From Echiichthys vipera (lineage: Eukaryota > Chordata > Actinopteri > Perciformes > Trachinidae): 64,000 bases of DNA. The stretch lies in assembly GCA_963691815.1 (NCBI GenBank), contig OY829652.1, positions 34,385,202 through 34,449,201 of the forward strand. The letters are read 5' to 3'. This document shows positions 11,297 to 21,989 of the stretch, one piece after another. How positions within the stretch are numbered: the stretch's first letter is position 1; the number at the start of each line of letters is the position of its first letter. The notes beneath the pieces are model-generated. The model was not told the DNA's origin, did not search any database, and saw nothing but the letters and a program-made list of their open reading frames with translations. The position numbers were made by a program, and so were the translations under genes.

Positions 11297-13186
11297 GCTT
11301 CTGGCACTGTAGGAGACAGCTGCCTCTCCAGAAGCTCTCCGGTTTTTAGCTCTTTTACCCTATTTTAACCTCTTTCTTTCTACCTTTTTACTCTTTTTTT
11401 GAAGAGATTGTGTGTTTTATATGTATCCTATGGATATTTCTAACTTTAGAATGCAACCAAGAGCCAGTTTTCTCAATTACTCAAGAGAGGAACTGCTGGC
11501 TCTACGCACAAAGGGAAAAGCTGGGACACCCCGTCACGGCGGAGCTGAGGAAGAGACCCAGGGGATGCAAGGCCAGGGCGAAGCTAAAGGCCACGCAAAC
11601 GGAGAATTGTAGGCGCTACAAGCCATCGATTCCCCACTTTACGGAGACATGTATACCACCTCGTACCGGATGCTAACGTGGACCTGCCGGGATTCACTGC
11701 CATGAGAGCCGACAGAGACACTAAAGCGAGCGGAAAAAGCAAAGGTGGGGTACTCATCATGTATATGAACAACCGCTAGTGTAACCCAGGACATATCTTA
11801 GTAAAGACAGTCTCATGTTGCCTGGACCTCAAGCTGCTAGCTGTTAGCCTAGGTCCATATAACTGCCCAGGGAGTTCAGTCACGTGATCACCATCTTTGT
11901 TTACATCCCTCCCAGAGCGGACGTAGCCACTGCCTGTGACAAGATCCACTCAGTCACTGCAAGGCTGCAGACACAGCACCCTGTTTTTCACCAGGTTGTA
12001 GACTGTCCCACCAAAATCAACAGGACAATTGATCTCCTGTATGCTAATGTAAACAGTGCATACAGAGTGACCCATCTCCCCTCACTGGGGAAGTCTGATC
12101 ACAACCTGGTCCACCAACAGCCACTGTATACCCTGTAGACCCCCTGTAGATGGAAAGCGCAGAGAGACTGTTACAACACCACAGTCTGGGATGTACTGAT
12201 CGACCCGCATGGTGAGGACATAGAGGGGATGACACATTGTCTGACAGAGTATCTGAACTTCTGTGCAGATGTGGTCTCCCCTGTCAAGACTGTCCAATGT
12301 TACCATAATAACTACTACTACGACTACTGAAGACCTGCGCGGCAGAACTGGGGGAACCACTACAACAGATCTTCAACCTTAGCCTGTAGCACACACCAGC
12401 TGCCTGTACAGGAAGACACAAAGCAGGTTGTACTTCCCAAGGAGACTGCAGTCTTTCAACTTCAACATCTGTAGCAAACTGCTGTGGATGTTTGACCAGT
12501 GGTCACCGGTGTCCTCTTCTAAAATGTGGTGTGCTGGGGGACAGCATATCCAAGAAGGACACCTCCAGACTGAATAAACTGATCAGGCGGGCCGGCTCTG
12601 TGGTCCGCATGAAAATGGACTTGCTGGTGACTGAGAGGAGGACACTGGATAAACTGCTGTACTTTATGGACAATGCCAGCCACCCCCTGCACACCATCAT
12701 CAGCAACCAGAGGAGCCCGTTCAGTGGAAGGCTGCGCCTGACCAAGTGTAGGACCAACAGGCTCAAGAACGCCTTTGTCCCTCAGGCCATCATCCTCTAC
12801 AACTCCTCACTCGGGGGGAGGATGAAATAAAGAGGACAGAAGGGAAGGAGTGGGAGCCACTCACTGCGCAACTAATAATCTACTCTACATACCTGGGCAC
12901 TTATCTTCCTTTTCTTTGTGCAATAACTTTATCCACCACTTAAGTGCAATACTTTAATCTTACTGCTCATTTCTGTCATATGCAGTCATGCATATTTTAT
13001 CTTATAAATTTCCCCTACACTTAACTTATCTGATTTCCTTTTCCGTGAATTTTATTTTACCTGTATTCTTACATCTACCTCATATATATATATATATATA
13101 TATACATATATATATTTATCTATATATCTATAGCTATATATCTATATATATATATATATAAGAGTTTATTTTTGACTGTTTGACTG

Positions 13187-13242
<56 letters not shown>

Positions 13243-13383
13243 CTGTATATATTTAGCTAAGCGTTTATTGGTTATCCCATGCTGTATTTTTTTATTCCTC
13301 CCTTGTGTTTTTTGTAAGCTGCTGGAAATTCAATTTCTTTGCGGGAGTAATCCCAAAGGGATCAATAAAGAGAAGTTTAAGTC
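11297..13383 (+). pseudogene. CR1/Rex-like LINE with large internal deletions
   Basis: A 5' reading frame with YSREELLALRTKGKAG lies near 11480. Next comes an endonuclease piece at 11884-12138 (IFVYIPPRADVATACDKIHS, LPSLGKSDHNLV). A trace upstream of the RT follows near 12320, then the C-terminal region at 12492-12830 (KDTSRLNKLIRRAGSVV, NASHPLHTIISNQRSPFSGR). The RT core is missing. The 3' end carries an AT-rich tail, CCCAAAGGGATCAATAAAG and no poly(A). It interrupts an LTR, so it inserted after that LTR. Confidence 0.8.
13082..13238. repeat. (AT)n microsatellite, interrupted
   Basis: Three runs of alternating TA separated by short non-repeat words, inside the 3' untranslated part of the LINE. 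Confidence 0.95.
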
Positions 13384-13451
13384 TAATTTAGCATGCATTC
13401 ACAATATCAATTTAACACAAAAGCCATTTAAAGGATGTTGCAGATACGTTC

Positions 13452-13757
13452 CGGGGAGATTGTGGATCAGTGGAGAGTGGGTCGTCCTCCATTCGAAAGA
13501 TTGGTGGTTCGATCCCCGCCTCCCCCGGTCCACATGTCGAAGTGTTCTTGGGCAAGACACTGAACCCTGAATTGCTCCCTGTGCTGTGCATGGATGTGTA
13601 AATGTGGTGTGAATGTTTACATTAGATTAGATGGTATGTAGATGTCCACTGCCATCAGTATGAATGCCTGTGTGAATGGGAGAATGTGACAAACACTGTG
13701 AAAGCGCCTTGAGTTGTCAGAAGACTAGAAAGTTATATAAGTACAAGTACATCTATT
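13452..13757 (+). mobile_element. tRNA-derived SINE
   Basis: The head contains a B-box-like GGTTCGATCCCC at about 13507-13518, within a tRNA-like 5' region. A body shared by many fish SINEs follows (GTCGAAGTGTTCTTGGGCAA, GACACTGAACCCTGAATTGC) and a tail with GAAAGCGCCTTGAGTTGTC. Such elements are transcribed by RNA polymerase III and moved by LINE machinery. It splits the LTR piece ending GATACGTTCC from the one beginning ATTTAAAACTAGG. Confidence 0.8.
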
Positions 13758-13879
13758 TAAAACTAGGTGCAATGAAATGAGGGCGGTCAGCCCCCCATAA
13801 GGCTGGATTCTTCAGAGTAGGGAGTTTCCTTTCTACAGGAGCTGGTGGATCATTGGAGGAGAGAGAGAGTCTTGCTCTC

Positions 13880-14640
13880 ACAACTTGATGATGATTTCAC
13901 GTGTCAGTACCCCGAAAGTCAGTACCCCGAAAGTCCCTACAAATAGTAATATTCCTCTCGTTTGACGGGTACATCACCTATTCGACCAGACTGTAAAACA
14001 CCAGGGGGCAAAGGCTAGCCCTGCACAGAAGGCAAGTGGCTTGATTAACTTGCCGACCATTACTAACCTTTTGGAGTAGCACTGCACAGCCCGCTGAGTT
14101 CAAAGTCCTCTTCGTCAATCTCAAAGCCTCCATTTCAATGCTCGAAGCAAAGCTGGACTGTGTTCATGCCACAGTGTCTGACCACGCTCAAAAAATAGTC
14201 TCCCTCGAGGTAAATGCAAATCTACAAGACGAGCGTCTGGAGGCCTCCTGTGACAAGCTAACAAAGAGCAACGCTAAACTACTGGCAAACTGGAGTCCCG
14301 CAATCATTGCAGCAATTTCCGTGTGGTTGGCGTACCTAAATCAGTGGAGGGTCTGCTGCCTTCTTTGCAGAGCTGCTCATGGAGGTTTTCAGCAAAGGCT
14401 TCGTGGAATCACCGCCGGAATGTGACAGGGCTCGCCGCACGCTATCCGAGAAGCCGAAGCCAGGGCACACACCGGAGGTGGTGGCAGAGCGCCAGAAAAA
14501 CCAAGAGGTGATGTTGGTGCTTTACAACATGGGCTTAAGACCCTCACTGCTGTTCCCCGCCAGGCTTGTCATCACGATGAAGGACGAAGGGAGGAAAAGG
14601 CTCTCCACGGTCACCAAAGCGAAAGCCTTCTAAATAAAAC
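13880..14640 (+). pseudogene. L1/Tx1-type LINE ORF1 fragment
   Basis: The untranslated leader at about 13885-13990 matches the one at 46800 (minus). ORF1 then reads through a coiled-coil region (EAKLDCVHATVSDHAQKIVS at 14143 onward), an RRM-like core and a C-terminal domain ending LVITMKDEGRKRLSTVTKA near 14630. Frame changes occur near 14305 and 14380. ORF1 proteins of this type bind LINE RNA as trimers. No ORF2 follows: the next sequence is Harbinger-like. Confidence 0.8.
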
Positions 14641-14649
14641 ATCTGCACG

Positions 14650-15235
14650 GAGGAGACCTGCGGCCTCATGTATCAATGTTTCGTATGCACAAAAACGTGG
14701 CGTATGCCATTTTCAACGCCAACGTTCAGATGTATCAAAAGTGAAATGACCTACAGCTATTGTATTGCGACACTTAGAGGTGATGCTGGGAAACTGTTAA
14801 TTATGTGAAAACAATTCATCCTCAGTGTAATGTGCACATCAGAGACACATTAATGGACATTTAACACACACGTGTTTGCAGTCATATGGATAGATATAAA
14901 AGCATGCGCAAAGTGATGAAAAAATGGCATTAACAATGGCAGGCTTGACCTTGTTAGAAGACATCGCAAATGGTTATATCAGACGTGAGAGGGTGTTTAG
15001 AGAACGGTAAGATCTGTTGGCAAATGACGACAAGTGGCTCATGAGTCCTTTCAGTTTGATGAGGCCAGTGTTACTGGAGCTGTGCGCAGAGCTGCGGCCA
15101 GCCCTAGAACGACACACAGCCAGGAGCCAGGGGTTGTCCATTCCCACACAGGTGCTGACCACTCATGGGTTTCTGGCAACAGGAGCCTTCCAGCGGGAGC
15201 TGGCCGACCGGTCAGGAGTGTGCAGTCCTTTCTAG
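14650..15235 (+). pseudogene. Harbinger element 5' part and transposase N-terminus
   Basis: A non-coding leader is followed from about 14925 by a frame beginning MAGLTLLEDIANGYIRRERV, a stop near 15008, then LANDDKWLMSPFSLMRP and LSIPTQVLTTHGFLATGAFQ. This is the N-terminal domain of HARBI1-like transposases. It breaks off near 15230, where retroviral pol begins in the opposite orientation. It could be the missing front of the fragment at 10.5 kb or a different copy. Confidence 0.7.
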
Positions 15236-16438
15236 TCCTTCTGCATCCTTAACTGCTCCTCTCCCTATCCACATGGATCTTTCCTCTGGGGAGCCCTCTT
15301 GATGGAGAGCTACTAGCTGATCGACTGTCCATCTTGGAGGTACTGGCTCTGCTAGTTCTGCCTGCATCATTAGCAACGGTACTCTATACCCTGCTGCTTT
15401 CTTTGCTGCTGCGTCTGCCGCTGCATTTCCTGCCGCTGCATTTCCTGCCGCAGTGTCTGTCTTATCTGTACTGTGACCTTTACATTTTACTACCGCTGGT
15501 TCCGCTGGTTTCATAAGAGCTTCTTTCAGTTTCCTCATTTCCTCCTCATGCTTGATTGGTAATCCTGAAGCTGTCACAAAACCTGCTCTCTCCCACTCTT
15601 TCAACTGACAATGAACTGCTGCACTGGCATATGCAGAGTCTGTGTATATATGTTTACTCTCTTTCCCTCACCATGGTTGCAAGCTGCTGTCACTGCCATT
15701 ACTTCCGCTAGCTGAGCTGACGGTTTTTCTGTCACTTCTCCTGTACTTAGTGTCTCAAACTTTCCCTGATCTTTGGTAACCACTGCCCATGCTGCGCTTA
15801 GTCCGCCATTATCTTTTCTGAAACAGCAGCCGTCTACATACCAGTCCATGTCTGGTCGGTCCAGTGGTTTTGCATGCAAGTCGGGTCTCACTTTAATGGC
15901 TTGCGCTGTCAGTGGAATGCAGTCATGTGGGTTTTTGTCATCTGGAACTGCTAAACAGCTCTCTGCATTAACTCCTTCGTGTGTGTACATTATGTTTGGC
16001 GCATTTAAGCCGTCCTCTACTTTCCTCAGTCGAGAGCCTGAGCCAAACAGATGATGAGATTAACGCTATTACAGTATGCCTGGTCAAAACTTTGAGTGGA
16101 TGCCCTGCCACTAGGTGTTCTACTTTCTCTAGGACTCTGGCTAGTCCTGCTGCATGTCTCACACACAGAGGTTGTCTTAACTCTATGTGATCTAATGGTG
16201 TGCTTACGTATCTCAGTACTGCTCTCCCTTGTGGTGTTTTCTGGTATAGTACTGCATTCATTGTCCCGTCTTTCTCTGACGTGTCTAGATAAAATGGTTC
16301 TTTATAGTCTGGAGTCTGTAGAGATGACGCCAACGCCATCTCTTGTTTGAGTCGTATGAACGCCTCTTCTGCCTCTATATTCCAGTTCAGTATACCCTTC
16401 TGATTTTTCATCCCGGCTTCTAAGACCGTTTTCCTCAA
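15212..16438 (-). pseudogene. Endogenous retrovirus pol: connection, RNase H, start of integrase
   Basis: Three overlapping minus-strand frames (16438-15968, 15990-15601, 15604-15212) carry, in order, the RT connection domain, RNase H with MDWYVDGCCF (first catalytic Asp) and AQLAEVMAVTAA (Glu), and a short region preceding the integrase. Frameshifts separate them; the third RNase H motif is altered near 15650. The sequence ends before any integrase catalytic residue, so the provirus is 3'-truncated at about 15212. Confidence 0.85.
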
Positions 16439-16477
16439 TGGGCCTGCTTTGTTATAGTCTGGGATGAAATGTTTGCC

Positions 16478-17495
16478 CTATCCTGTCAGTCCTAGGAAGC
16501 TCAACATTCCTTTCACGTCTACTGGTTTTGGATGTCTTAAAATCGTCTCTCTGTGTGCCCCTGAGAGACTGGTTCCTTCTCCGGTTATCCATCTCCCTAA
16601 GAACTGCACCTGTGTTCTGGAACACTGGAGTTTTTTCCCTGAGGCTTTGTAGCCTGTTGTAGCTAGTACTTTTAACACCGATTCTGTGTCCTGTAGGCAA
16701 CGATCTGCACTGCCTGCTGCTATCAGCAGATCATCTACATACTGTAGACAGACAGTGTTCTCTGGAAGTGCTACCTCCTTCTTTAAATGCTGATTTAATA
16801 CTTTGTTGAACACTCCGGGTGAGAGATTCATTCCTTGTGGGTAACATGTGTATTGATATCTCTGTCCCTCCCATGTGAATGCAAAGTATTTTCTCAGCTC
16901 TTGTTCCAGGGGAATGGAAAAGAACGCATTAGCCAAATCTATTACTGAGAAATGGGACATTTCCCTAGTGAGTTCTGCTAGAGCCGTGTGTGGGTTTGGG
17001 ACCGGAATAGGAGGTGTTTTTATTCTTCTGTTGACTAATCGAAGGTCATGTGCCATTCTAAAAGTGCCATCTGGTTTTGGGACTGGTAGAATAGGGGTGT
17101 TCCAATTGCTGTCGGAGGGTTCCAACACTCCATTCTGTTGTAGTTCTTCTATGGTTTGTTATGGTTTCCTTTGCTTTTTCATTTGTGGGGTACTGTGGTA
17201 CCCACACCGGTGGTCCTGGTTTTAGCCTAAATCTGGGTGGCTCTGGCGGTTCACATCGTCCCACGTCATTCTTTCCCTGTGCCCACACTGTGCTAGGTAT
17301 TCTTCCTAACATGGTTTCTGTCTGTTCATGATCTGTACCTTCCCTGCCATATGTTCGTGTGATTACCTTTTTCTCTAATTCTGATTGTGAGGTGGTGTAA
17401 TGTGTGATCTTACACACCTGTCCTTCTTTAGAGTACGTGCCTGCAGGGATTGTGGTTTGTTCCCAGTCCTGTAACTGAGCTGCTGCTTTTACCAT
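16478..17495 (-). pseudogene. Endogenous retrovirus reverse transcriptase
   Basis: The frame at 17128-16478 holds a nearly complete RT palm and fingers: PKPDGTFRMAHDLRLVN, FSVIDLANAFFSIPL (catalytic Asp) and the YVDD box in CLQYVDDLLIAA. The frame at 17495-17058 supplies the upstream linker, and a frameshift joins the two near 17100. The YVDD box and overall pattern place it with gamma/epsilon-type (class I) fish endogenous retroviruses rather than Ty3/gypsy. A stop ends the frame near 16478. Confidence 0.88.
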
Positions 17496-17501
17496 AGGTC
17501 C

Positions 17502-18224
17502 TTAATCTTTTGTTTGACTTCCTGCTCCTAATGCTAGGCTAATATGGGGTGCTGCAGTGTTACCCATGCTGTACCACTCTGTCTGTTCTTCAGTGAGCAG
17601 GACTCGTGCTACTACTCCTTTCTTTGATACATATAAACAGTCCGAAGACAGTTCGGTTTGGGTGCGGTCATAGAGAAGAGTACATTGGGGAACGTCAGGG
17701 ACCGGTACATATGGGTGCACTGAGTGAATCCACGGTTTCCATTGTTGATACAGTTTGAAAAGATTGCTAATTGGTGGGTCTTGGTTCTCATTCAATCGAG
17801 CCCAGTAAACGTTGGCCGACTGTTGCTGCTGATCAGGATCTTCCCCTAGGATCCATTGTCCATTGTTACATCTTGAAGTAATTGTCTCTGAACAGTCTAT
17901 TTTTTCCCCATTAGGGAAATGTACTTGCACCCCCTGTGGGCCACATACGATAGATGCTTTCAATCTAACTAGGACATCTCTTCCTAGCAGTGAGATTGGG
18001 CATTGTGGCGAATATACATAGCTTTGATGAAACTGGTAACCAGCTATTTTAGTGGGGAGGGGTTCTGTGAAAGGGAGTGGCATTGGCTGTCCTCTAAATT
18101 CCACAAGGTCTATGGAATATTTGGAGAGCTGTTGACCGAACTGAGGTTGTATCAGAGTCGAATGTGTTGCTCCTGTATCAACTAAAAAGTCCACTTTTCG
18201 TTCGTTCACTTCTCCCCGTAGCAA
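17502..18224 (-). CDS. Endogenous retrovirus protease region
   Basis: An open frame of 240 codons carries the aspartic protease active site FLVDTGATHSTL near its start and the flap-end motif ISLLGRDVL about 80 residues later. Retroviral proteases act as dimers to mature Gag and Pol. The frame then extends well past the domain into the pro-pol linker and stops just before the RT region. It has no internal stop, but its neighbours on both sides are frameshifted. Confidence 0.82.
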   Translation of the reverse strand: MLRGEVNERKVDFLVDTGATHSTLIQPQFGQQLSKYSIDLVEFRGQPMPLPFTEPLPTKIAGYQFHQSYVYSPQCPISLLGRDVLVRLKASIVCGPQGVQVHFPNGEKIDCSETITSRCNNGQWILGEDPDQQQQSANVYWARLNENQDPPISNLFKLYQQWKPWIHSVHPYVPVPDVPQCTLLYDRTQTELSSDCLYVSKKGVVARVLLTEEQTEWYSMGNTAAPHISLALGAGSQTKD

Positions 18225-19934
18225 GGGGTCAGCCTCTCCCCTTGCCCTCGACCCCGGGCACCCCTAGTATTGATCTGGATACCAGGTGCCTTGGGGCAAC
18301 TGGTTACCTGGGGCCAGTTGTGGTTGCGGTGGCACATGCTGTTGTTGCTGCTGTGGAAGTGGTCCCCCTCTTGGTGGCCCTCTCTGGTTTTGTGGACAGT
18401 CTCATACCCAATGTCCATGACCTCCACACACGAAACACCCATTGTCCCTAGCCCCCGGTGGTCCGCCCCTGCCCCTTTCATAGCCTCCTCGAGGATTAAA
18501 GCCTCGTCCTCTTCCTCCTCTATAATGTGATTGTGATGGGTTCCATGGTCCTGGCGGGTTCCATGGTCCCTGGGGAGGGTCCTGTATAAAATTGGCCTGC
18601 AACTGGGGCAACTGGAACTGGAATAGGAATTCCCATTGGCACTGGCTCCGTCTGTTGTTGATTCATTTGTGCTTGTGTCTTCGCTTTGGCTGCTTGTTTG
18701 TGACTTGCGCCTTCCTCTCTAGCTTTTGCTAACTGCAATTTAGTCAGTTGTATTTTCAAATTCTCTACCTCTGTTTTGCTCCTAGCCTTTCTCTCTTCTG
18801 CTCTACGCATGTGATGTTGGAGTGTCCTCATCCAAATGTGTAATGGCTCTGTGTCTGCTCTGGGGGTCATCCTCCATCTTGGCCTGCACCTCCTTGTCTG
18901 TTCCTTTCATTACTGCAGCCTTGAACATCAATCCTTGGAGTGGGTCTGTACCTGGATTTGTTCCTGACCTTCCCTGCCAGTCTTTCCTGCATCTCTCCAC
19001 ATAGTCTGCTGGTCCCTCTCCCTCTTTTCTCACAAATGCTACGTATATGGTCCCTGCATCTTTATCTAATTGGTCTGTTGTCCCTAATCCGTATTTCTGT
19101 CCAATTAATCCTCTCACATCACCTATGGTGAGCTCTGTGCCTACGGTTAGACCAGCTAATTTGGTGGTAATTGAGCATTCATGTGTTCTTCTATTTCCTG
19201 TTGAGCTAATTTCTTCAGTCCTTCCTCTAATTCATGTTTGTTTCTTACCATTTCCTCTAAGTTATTCATATAAGCTTCCTCTACACTACCTTTGGGCCTT
19301 CCTGCCCCGCCTTTTCCTCTCTCTCTCACTGAGGCATCCTGTTTTGATGAGGCGGCGGATCCTTGGCTCGCACAATCTGACCACATTTCTTCATCTTCTC
19401 CTTCATCCTCTGAATCTGAACTAGCCACGCTTATTTTCAAACTGATGTGTTTTTCTTTAAATCCCCCTTTATTTTTTCCATGTCTATCACTTTTCTGACT
19501 CCTATGGTCATAGTCAGAGTCATGATCTGAGTGGTCTGAGTCAATCTCATGTTTGGGTCTGCCTGCTTGGTGTCTGTGGCTGTGAGTAGTTGCTTTCTCA
19601 TTGAAGGGCAGCCTTGTTACTCCCCCTGTTGCTCCCACTGTCTCTTCCTTTAATTGCTCTCCTAAAGCCCCTACTTTCTGTTGTGCCTTCTCATGCAACC
19701 CTCTCTTCCTCATATAGCGCTTCTCTCTGACACTCTCTCTTTTTCCTTCCGCTTTTCCTCCTCCCACTGTCTCTCCTCTTCTGTCTGAAATCTCACCCTC
19801 TCAGATTCACCTGCTATTATCCTATAGTCATCCTCTCTTTCTTCCCTCTTTCTTGTATCCTCATAATCTGCGTTTATTCTCATTCTTACCTTCATACTTC
19901 CTTCTGCCTCAATCGTAGGTAACTGTAAAGACAA
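18206..19934 (-). pseudogene. Endogenous retrovirus gag remains
   Basis: Five overlapping minus-strand frames. The N-terminal part (19934-19156) is highly charged, rich in Lys, Glu, Asp and His. The piece at 19117-18803 resembles the C-terminal capsid region. The piece at 18870-18520 is a coiled-coil-like charged region followed by a Pro-rich stretch. The last contains a Gly/Arg-rich tract and a CFVCGGHGHW zinc-knuckle start near 18440. The N-terminal half of the capsid seems deleted at about 19130-19156. Gag packages viral RNA; this copy cannot be functional. Confidence 0.75.
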
Positions 19935-20418
19935 ATCTGGATAAATGCTGCTTGAGGGTGGGGCTGACGGTGGTGGGGTTGGGCCTGGATAGGGTGGAGG
20001 CCCTGCGTCTGCCTCTTTCTTCTCTGCCCTATTTCTCAGCTGTCTCTACACTACCTCAGCTGCCATTCCGGCCATATGCAAATCTGCTCTTCCGCCCTCC
20101 CTCTTTTCCTGTTCATTCTCCTCCTTCTTTCTCTTATGCCACAACCTACTCGGACCATTATTTCTATTTCCCACTACTTCTTCACGCGCCTTGTCCTCCT
20201 CTTACTGAAGTATTTTATCCATATTCTCTGGCTCGCCTTCACCCCATCCTTTACACGTCTTTAAATATTCCTTCAAATCTGTCAATCTAGTCTCATGTTT
20301 CTTTTTTAGTCTCTTTTACTCTTATACTGATTCCAAATCAGTTTACCAGGCCTTTCTTTCAAATCATTTTACACACAATACTTTAGTCAAATCAGAAGGA
20401 CCTCACAGAGTATACATT

Positions 20419-20786
20419 GTGTAATTCAAATTCTACAGGAGGCTTCCTGGAGTCAGCAGTCGTTGGCAGTTTAGTGCGCCAGCAGGCATTTATTAGCAGA
20501 TGGACATCGGATGATACAGACGTCTGGAGAAATGTTCTATTCCCTATCTAGAGTAACTGTGTGCAACACAGTACTCATGATCAGAGGCAAGAAGTTCTGA
20601 TATCTATTATAACTACTCCAGCATTTATGCTTGTTACAAAGGCGTGGTTTATGTGTCTGCTTGTGCATGCATATGTGTATTTCAAAAGTAGCCGCTTTGT
20701 GTCCTCCACTGCCCGCTTATACCACATTTCCTGGATCCACCTTTTCAGAATGGAATATGATGCAACAGTGTAGGGAGGCTTCAACA
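20419..20786 (-). mobile_element. Endogenous retrovirus LTR
   Basis: Read on the minus strand it begins TGTTGAAGCCTCCC, has a TATA-like GGTATAAGCGGG (20711-20725), an AATAAA signal near 20490, and ends AATTTGAATTACACA. It lies between env sequence (higher coordinates) and gag (lower coordinates) on the same strand. It therefore serves as 3' LTR of one provirus and 5' LTR of the next. Borders are judged from TG/CA ends only. The 19935-20418 stretch is presumably leader; no primer-binding site was identified with confidence. Confidence 0.65.
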
Positions 20787-21390
20787 ATTAACACTATGAA
20801 TATGAACGCAATAGCTTTTATACATAACACTCCCCACTCTCCCGGCTATTGCTTCTAGTTCTTTCCACTCACATACATCCCTGCCAGCATTTTTTGACAT
20901 TTCAGCCTGCGGCTCCTTCAATTTGTTCATAGAAATAAAAAAAGTTCCATTAGAGGCCGTATTGTTTGGTATGTATGTGCAGCACTGCTCCCAGCTCATC
21001 TTTAATCTCTCTATATTCTTTTGGCAATACCCAGTTGGGTTTAAATGCTCTTGGAATCACTTGTTTTGGTTTTACTGTGGTAGTGCTCTGGGGTGTTGTA
21101 CTGGTTGTAATGCTTTTATGTGTAGTCGTGGTCCTGGCTGGTTTTGTAGTCATAGCTGGTGTTGTAATACTTTTTGTTGTTGTGGTAGTCCTAGCTGGTG
21201 TTGTAATACTTTTAGTTGTCAGTGCGGCTGCAGTCGTACTCACAGGTGTGACCACCTCCCACTCAGCCATCACATCCCTTGCCAGCCCTTCACACAGCAC
21301 GTCCATGGTTGGTTTTGCATACCTTGCACTCCCCCGTACTTTTATGTTCTCCTGGCCACCTATTTCTGCAGCGCTGACACTATTGAGTTC
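20781..21390 (-). pseudogene. Endogenous retrovirus env fragment: Thr-rich segment and TM part
   Basis: One minus frame (21306-20950) is dominated by short Thr/Ser-rich repeats such as KSITTPARTTTT between about 21270 and 21090, resembling a mucin-like region. An overlapping frame (20999-20870) contains CCTYIPNNT, the Cys-Cys end of the disulfide motif common in retroviral transmembrane subunits, followed by NKLKE. The frames differ by a shift near 21000. A Penelope insertion lies immediately upstream at 21391. Degraded remnant. Confidence 0.65.
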
Positions 21391-21980
21391 CCCTCAAAGC
21401 AATTTCAGTCAAAAGCAACTGGACTTGGTTATTTGTCTAGGAAGACGTTTCACCTCTCATCCAAGAGGCTTCATCAGTTCATGTACGCATCTGACCAGGC
21501 TGGGACTGGTCCAACTAACTGGTGTGGAGATCCAGGTATTTAACCTCTCACAAGGGCGATGAAGTAACCGCTGGTAGGGTCTCGTTTCAGAGTTTCATAA
21601 GTGTTAGAGTCACTTAGTAGTGCAGAGATCTTTGCTTGATAATCAGTTGTATTGAGAACAACTGTGCATCTATTCGTGTCTGCTGGAAGGATTGTGATGC
21701 TGTGGTCTTTGCTCATTGCTGTAACTGCTTTTCTCTCCTCAATGGTGAGGTTGGATGGGGGGACCTTAGCTTGGGACAACGCTGCTGACACTTTTATCCT
21801 TAGCTGTTAAGCCTCAGTTCTAGTAAGGTTGTTTTTCTTTATAGCTGATTCTGTAGCCGTAATCAACTCCATAATGGGTACCTCTTTTGGTGTCATGGCA
21901 AAGTCAAGCCCTTGGCTAAGACCTCCTTCTCTGGATGGGTAAGATCTCTGTCCGACAAATTCATAACCCATCTGTTTTGT
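21391..21980 (-). pseudogene. Penelope-like element, minus-strand arm
   Basis: From 21960 downward the minus strand encodes the N-terminal part of a Penelope protein: PKEVPIMELITATESAIKKN, a stop near 21808, then EERKAVTAMSKDHSITILPA and DYQAKISALLSDSNTYET. At about 21560 this is joined directly to the element's terminal sequence (GACCAGGCTGGGACTGGTCC), so the RT core and endonuclease of this arm are deleted. It stands head-to-head with the plus-strand arm that begins near 21990. Confidence 0.8.
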
Positions 21981-21989
21981 GTTTCCTCC

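Larger units (their letters stand above)
11199..13870 (+). mobile_element. LTR split by a LINE and a SINE
   Basis: Three pieces of one LTR, in order: 11199-11296 (starting TGTGGGGATTTATAAACATT), 13384-13451 (TAGCATGCATTCACAATATC, CATTTAAAGGATGTTGCAGA) and 13758-13865 (AAAACTAGGTGCAATGAAAT, CTACAGGAGCTGGTGGATCA). Their continuous counterpart is the minus-strand LTR at 45916-46532. The gaps hold a LINE and a SINE. The last third of the LTR is missing; an L1-type sequence starts soon after. Confidence 0.75.

Noticed and set aside
13452..13560. Possible tRNA gene because of a B-box-like GGTTCGATCCCC
   Set aside because: No cloverleaf with paired acceptor ends was seen and the downstream body is that of a fish SINE.
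15334..19498. Many plus-strand open frames of 60-125 codons
   Set aside because: All are antisense to the retroviral gag-pro-pol frames, which carry recognisable motifs.
15212..21306. A single provirus spanning gag to env
   Set aside because: Env lies 5' of gag on the coding strand and an LTR separates them.
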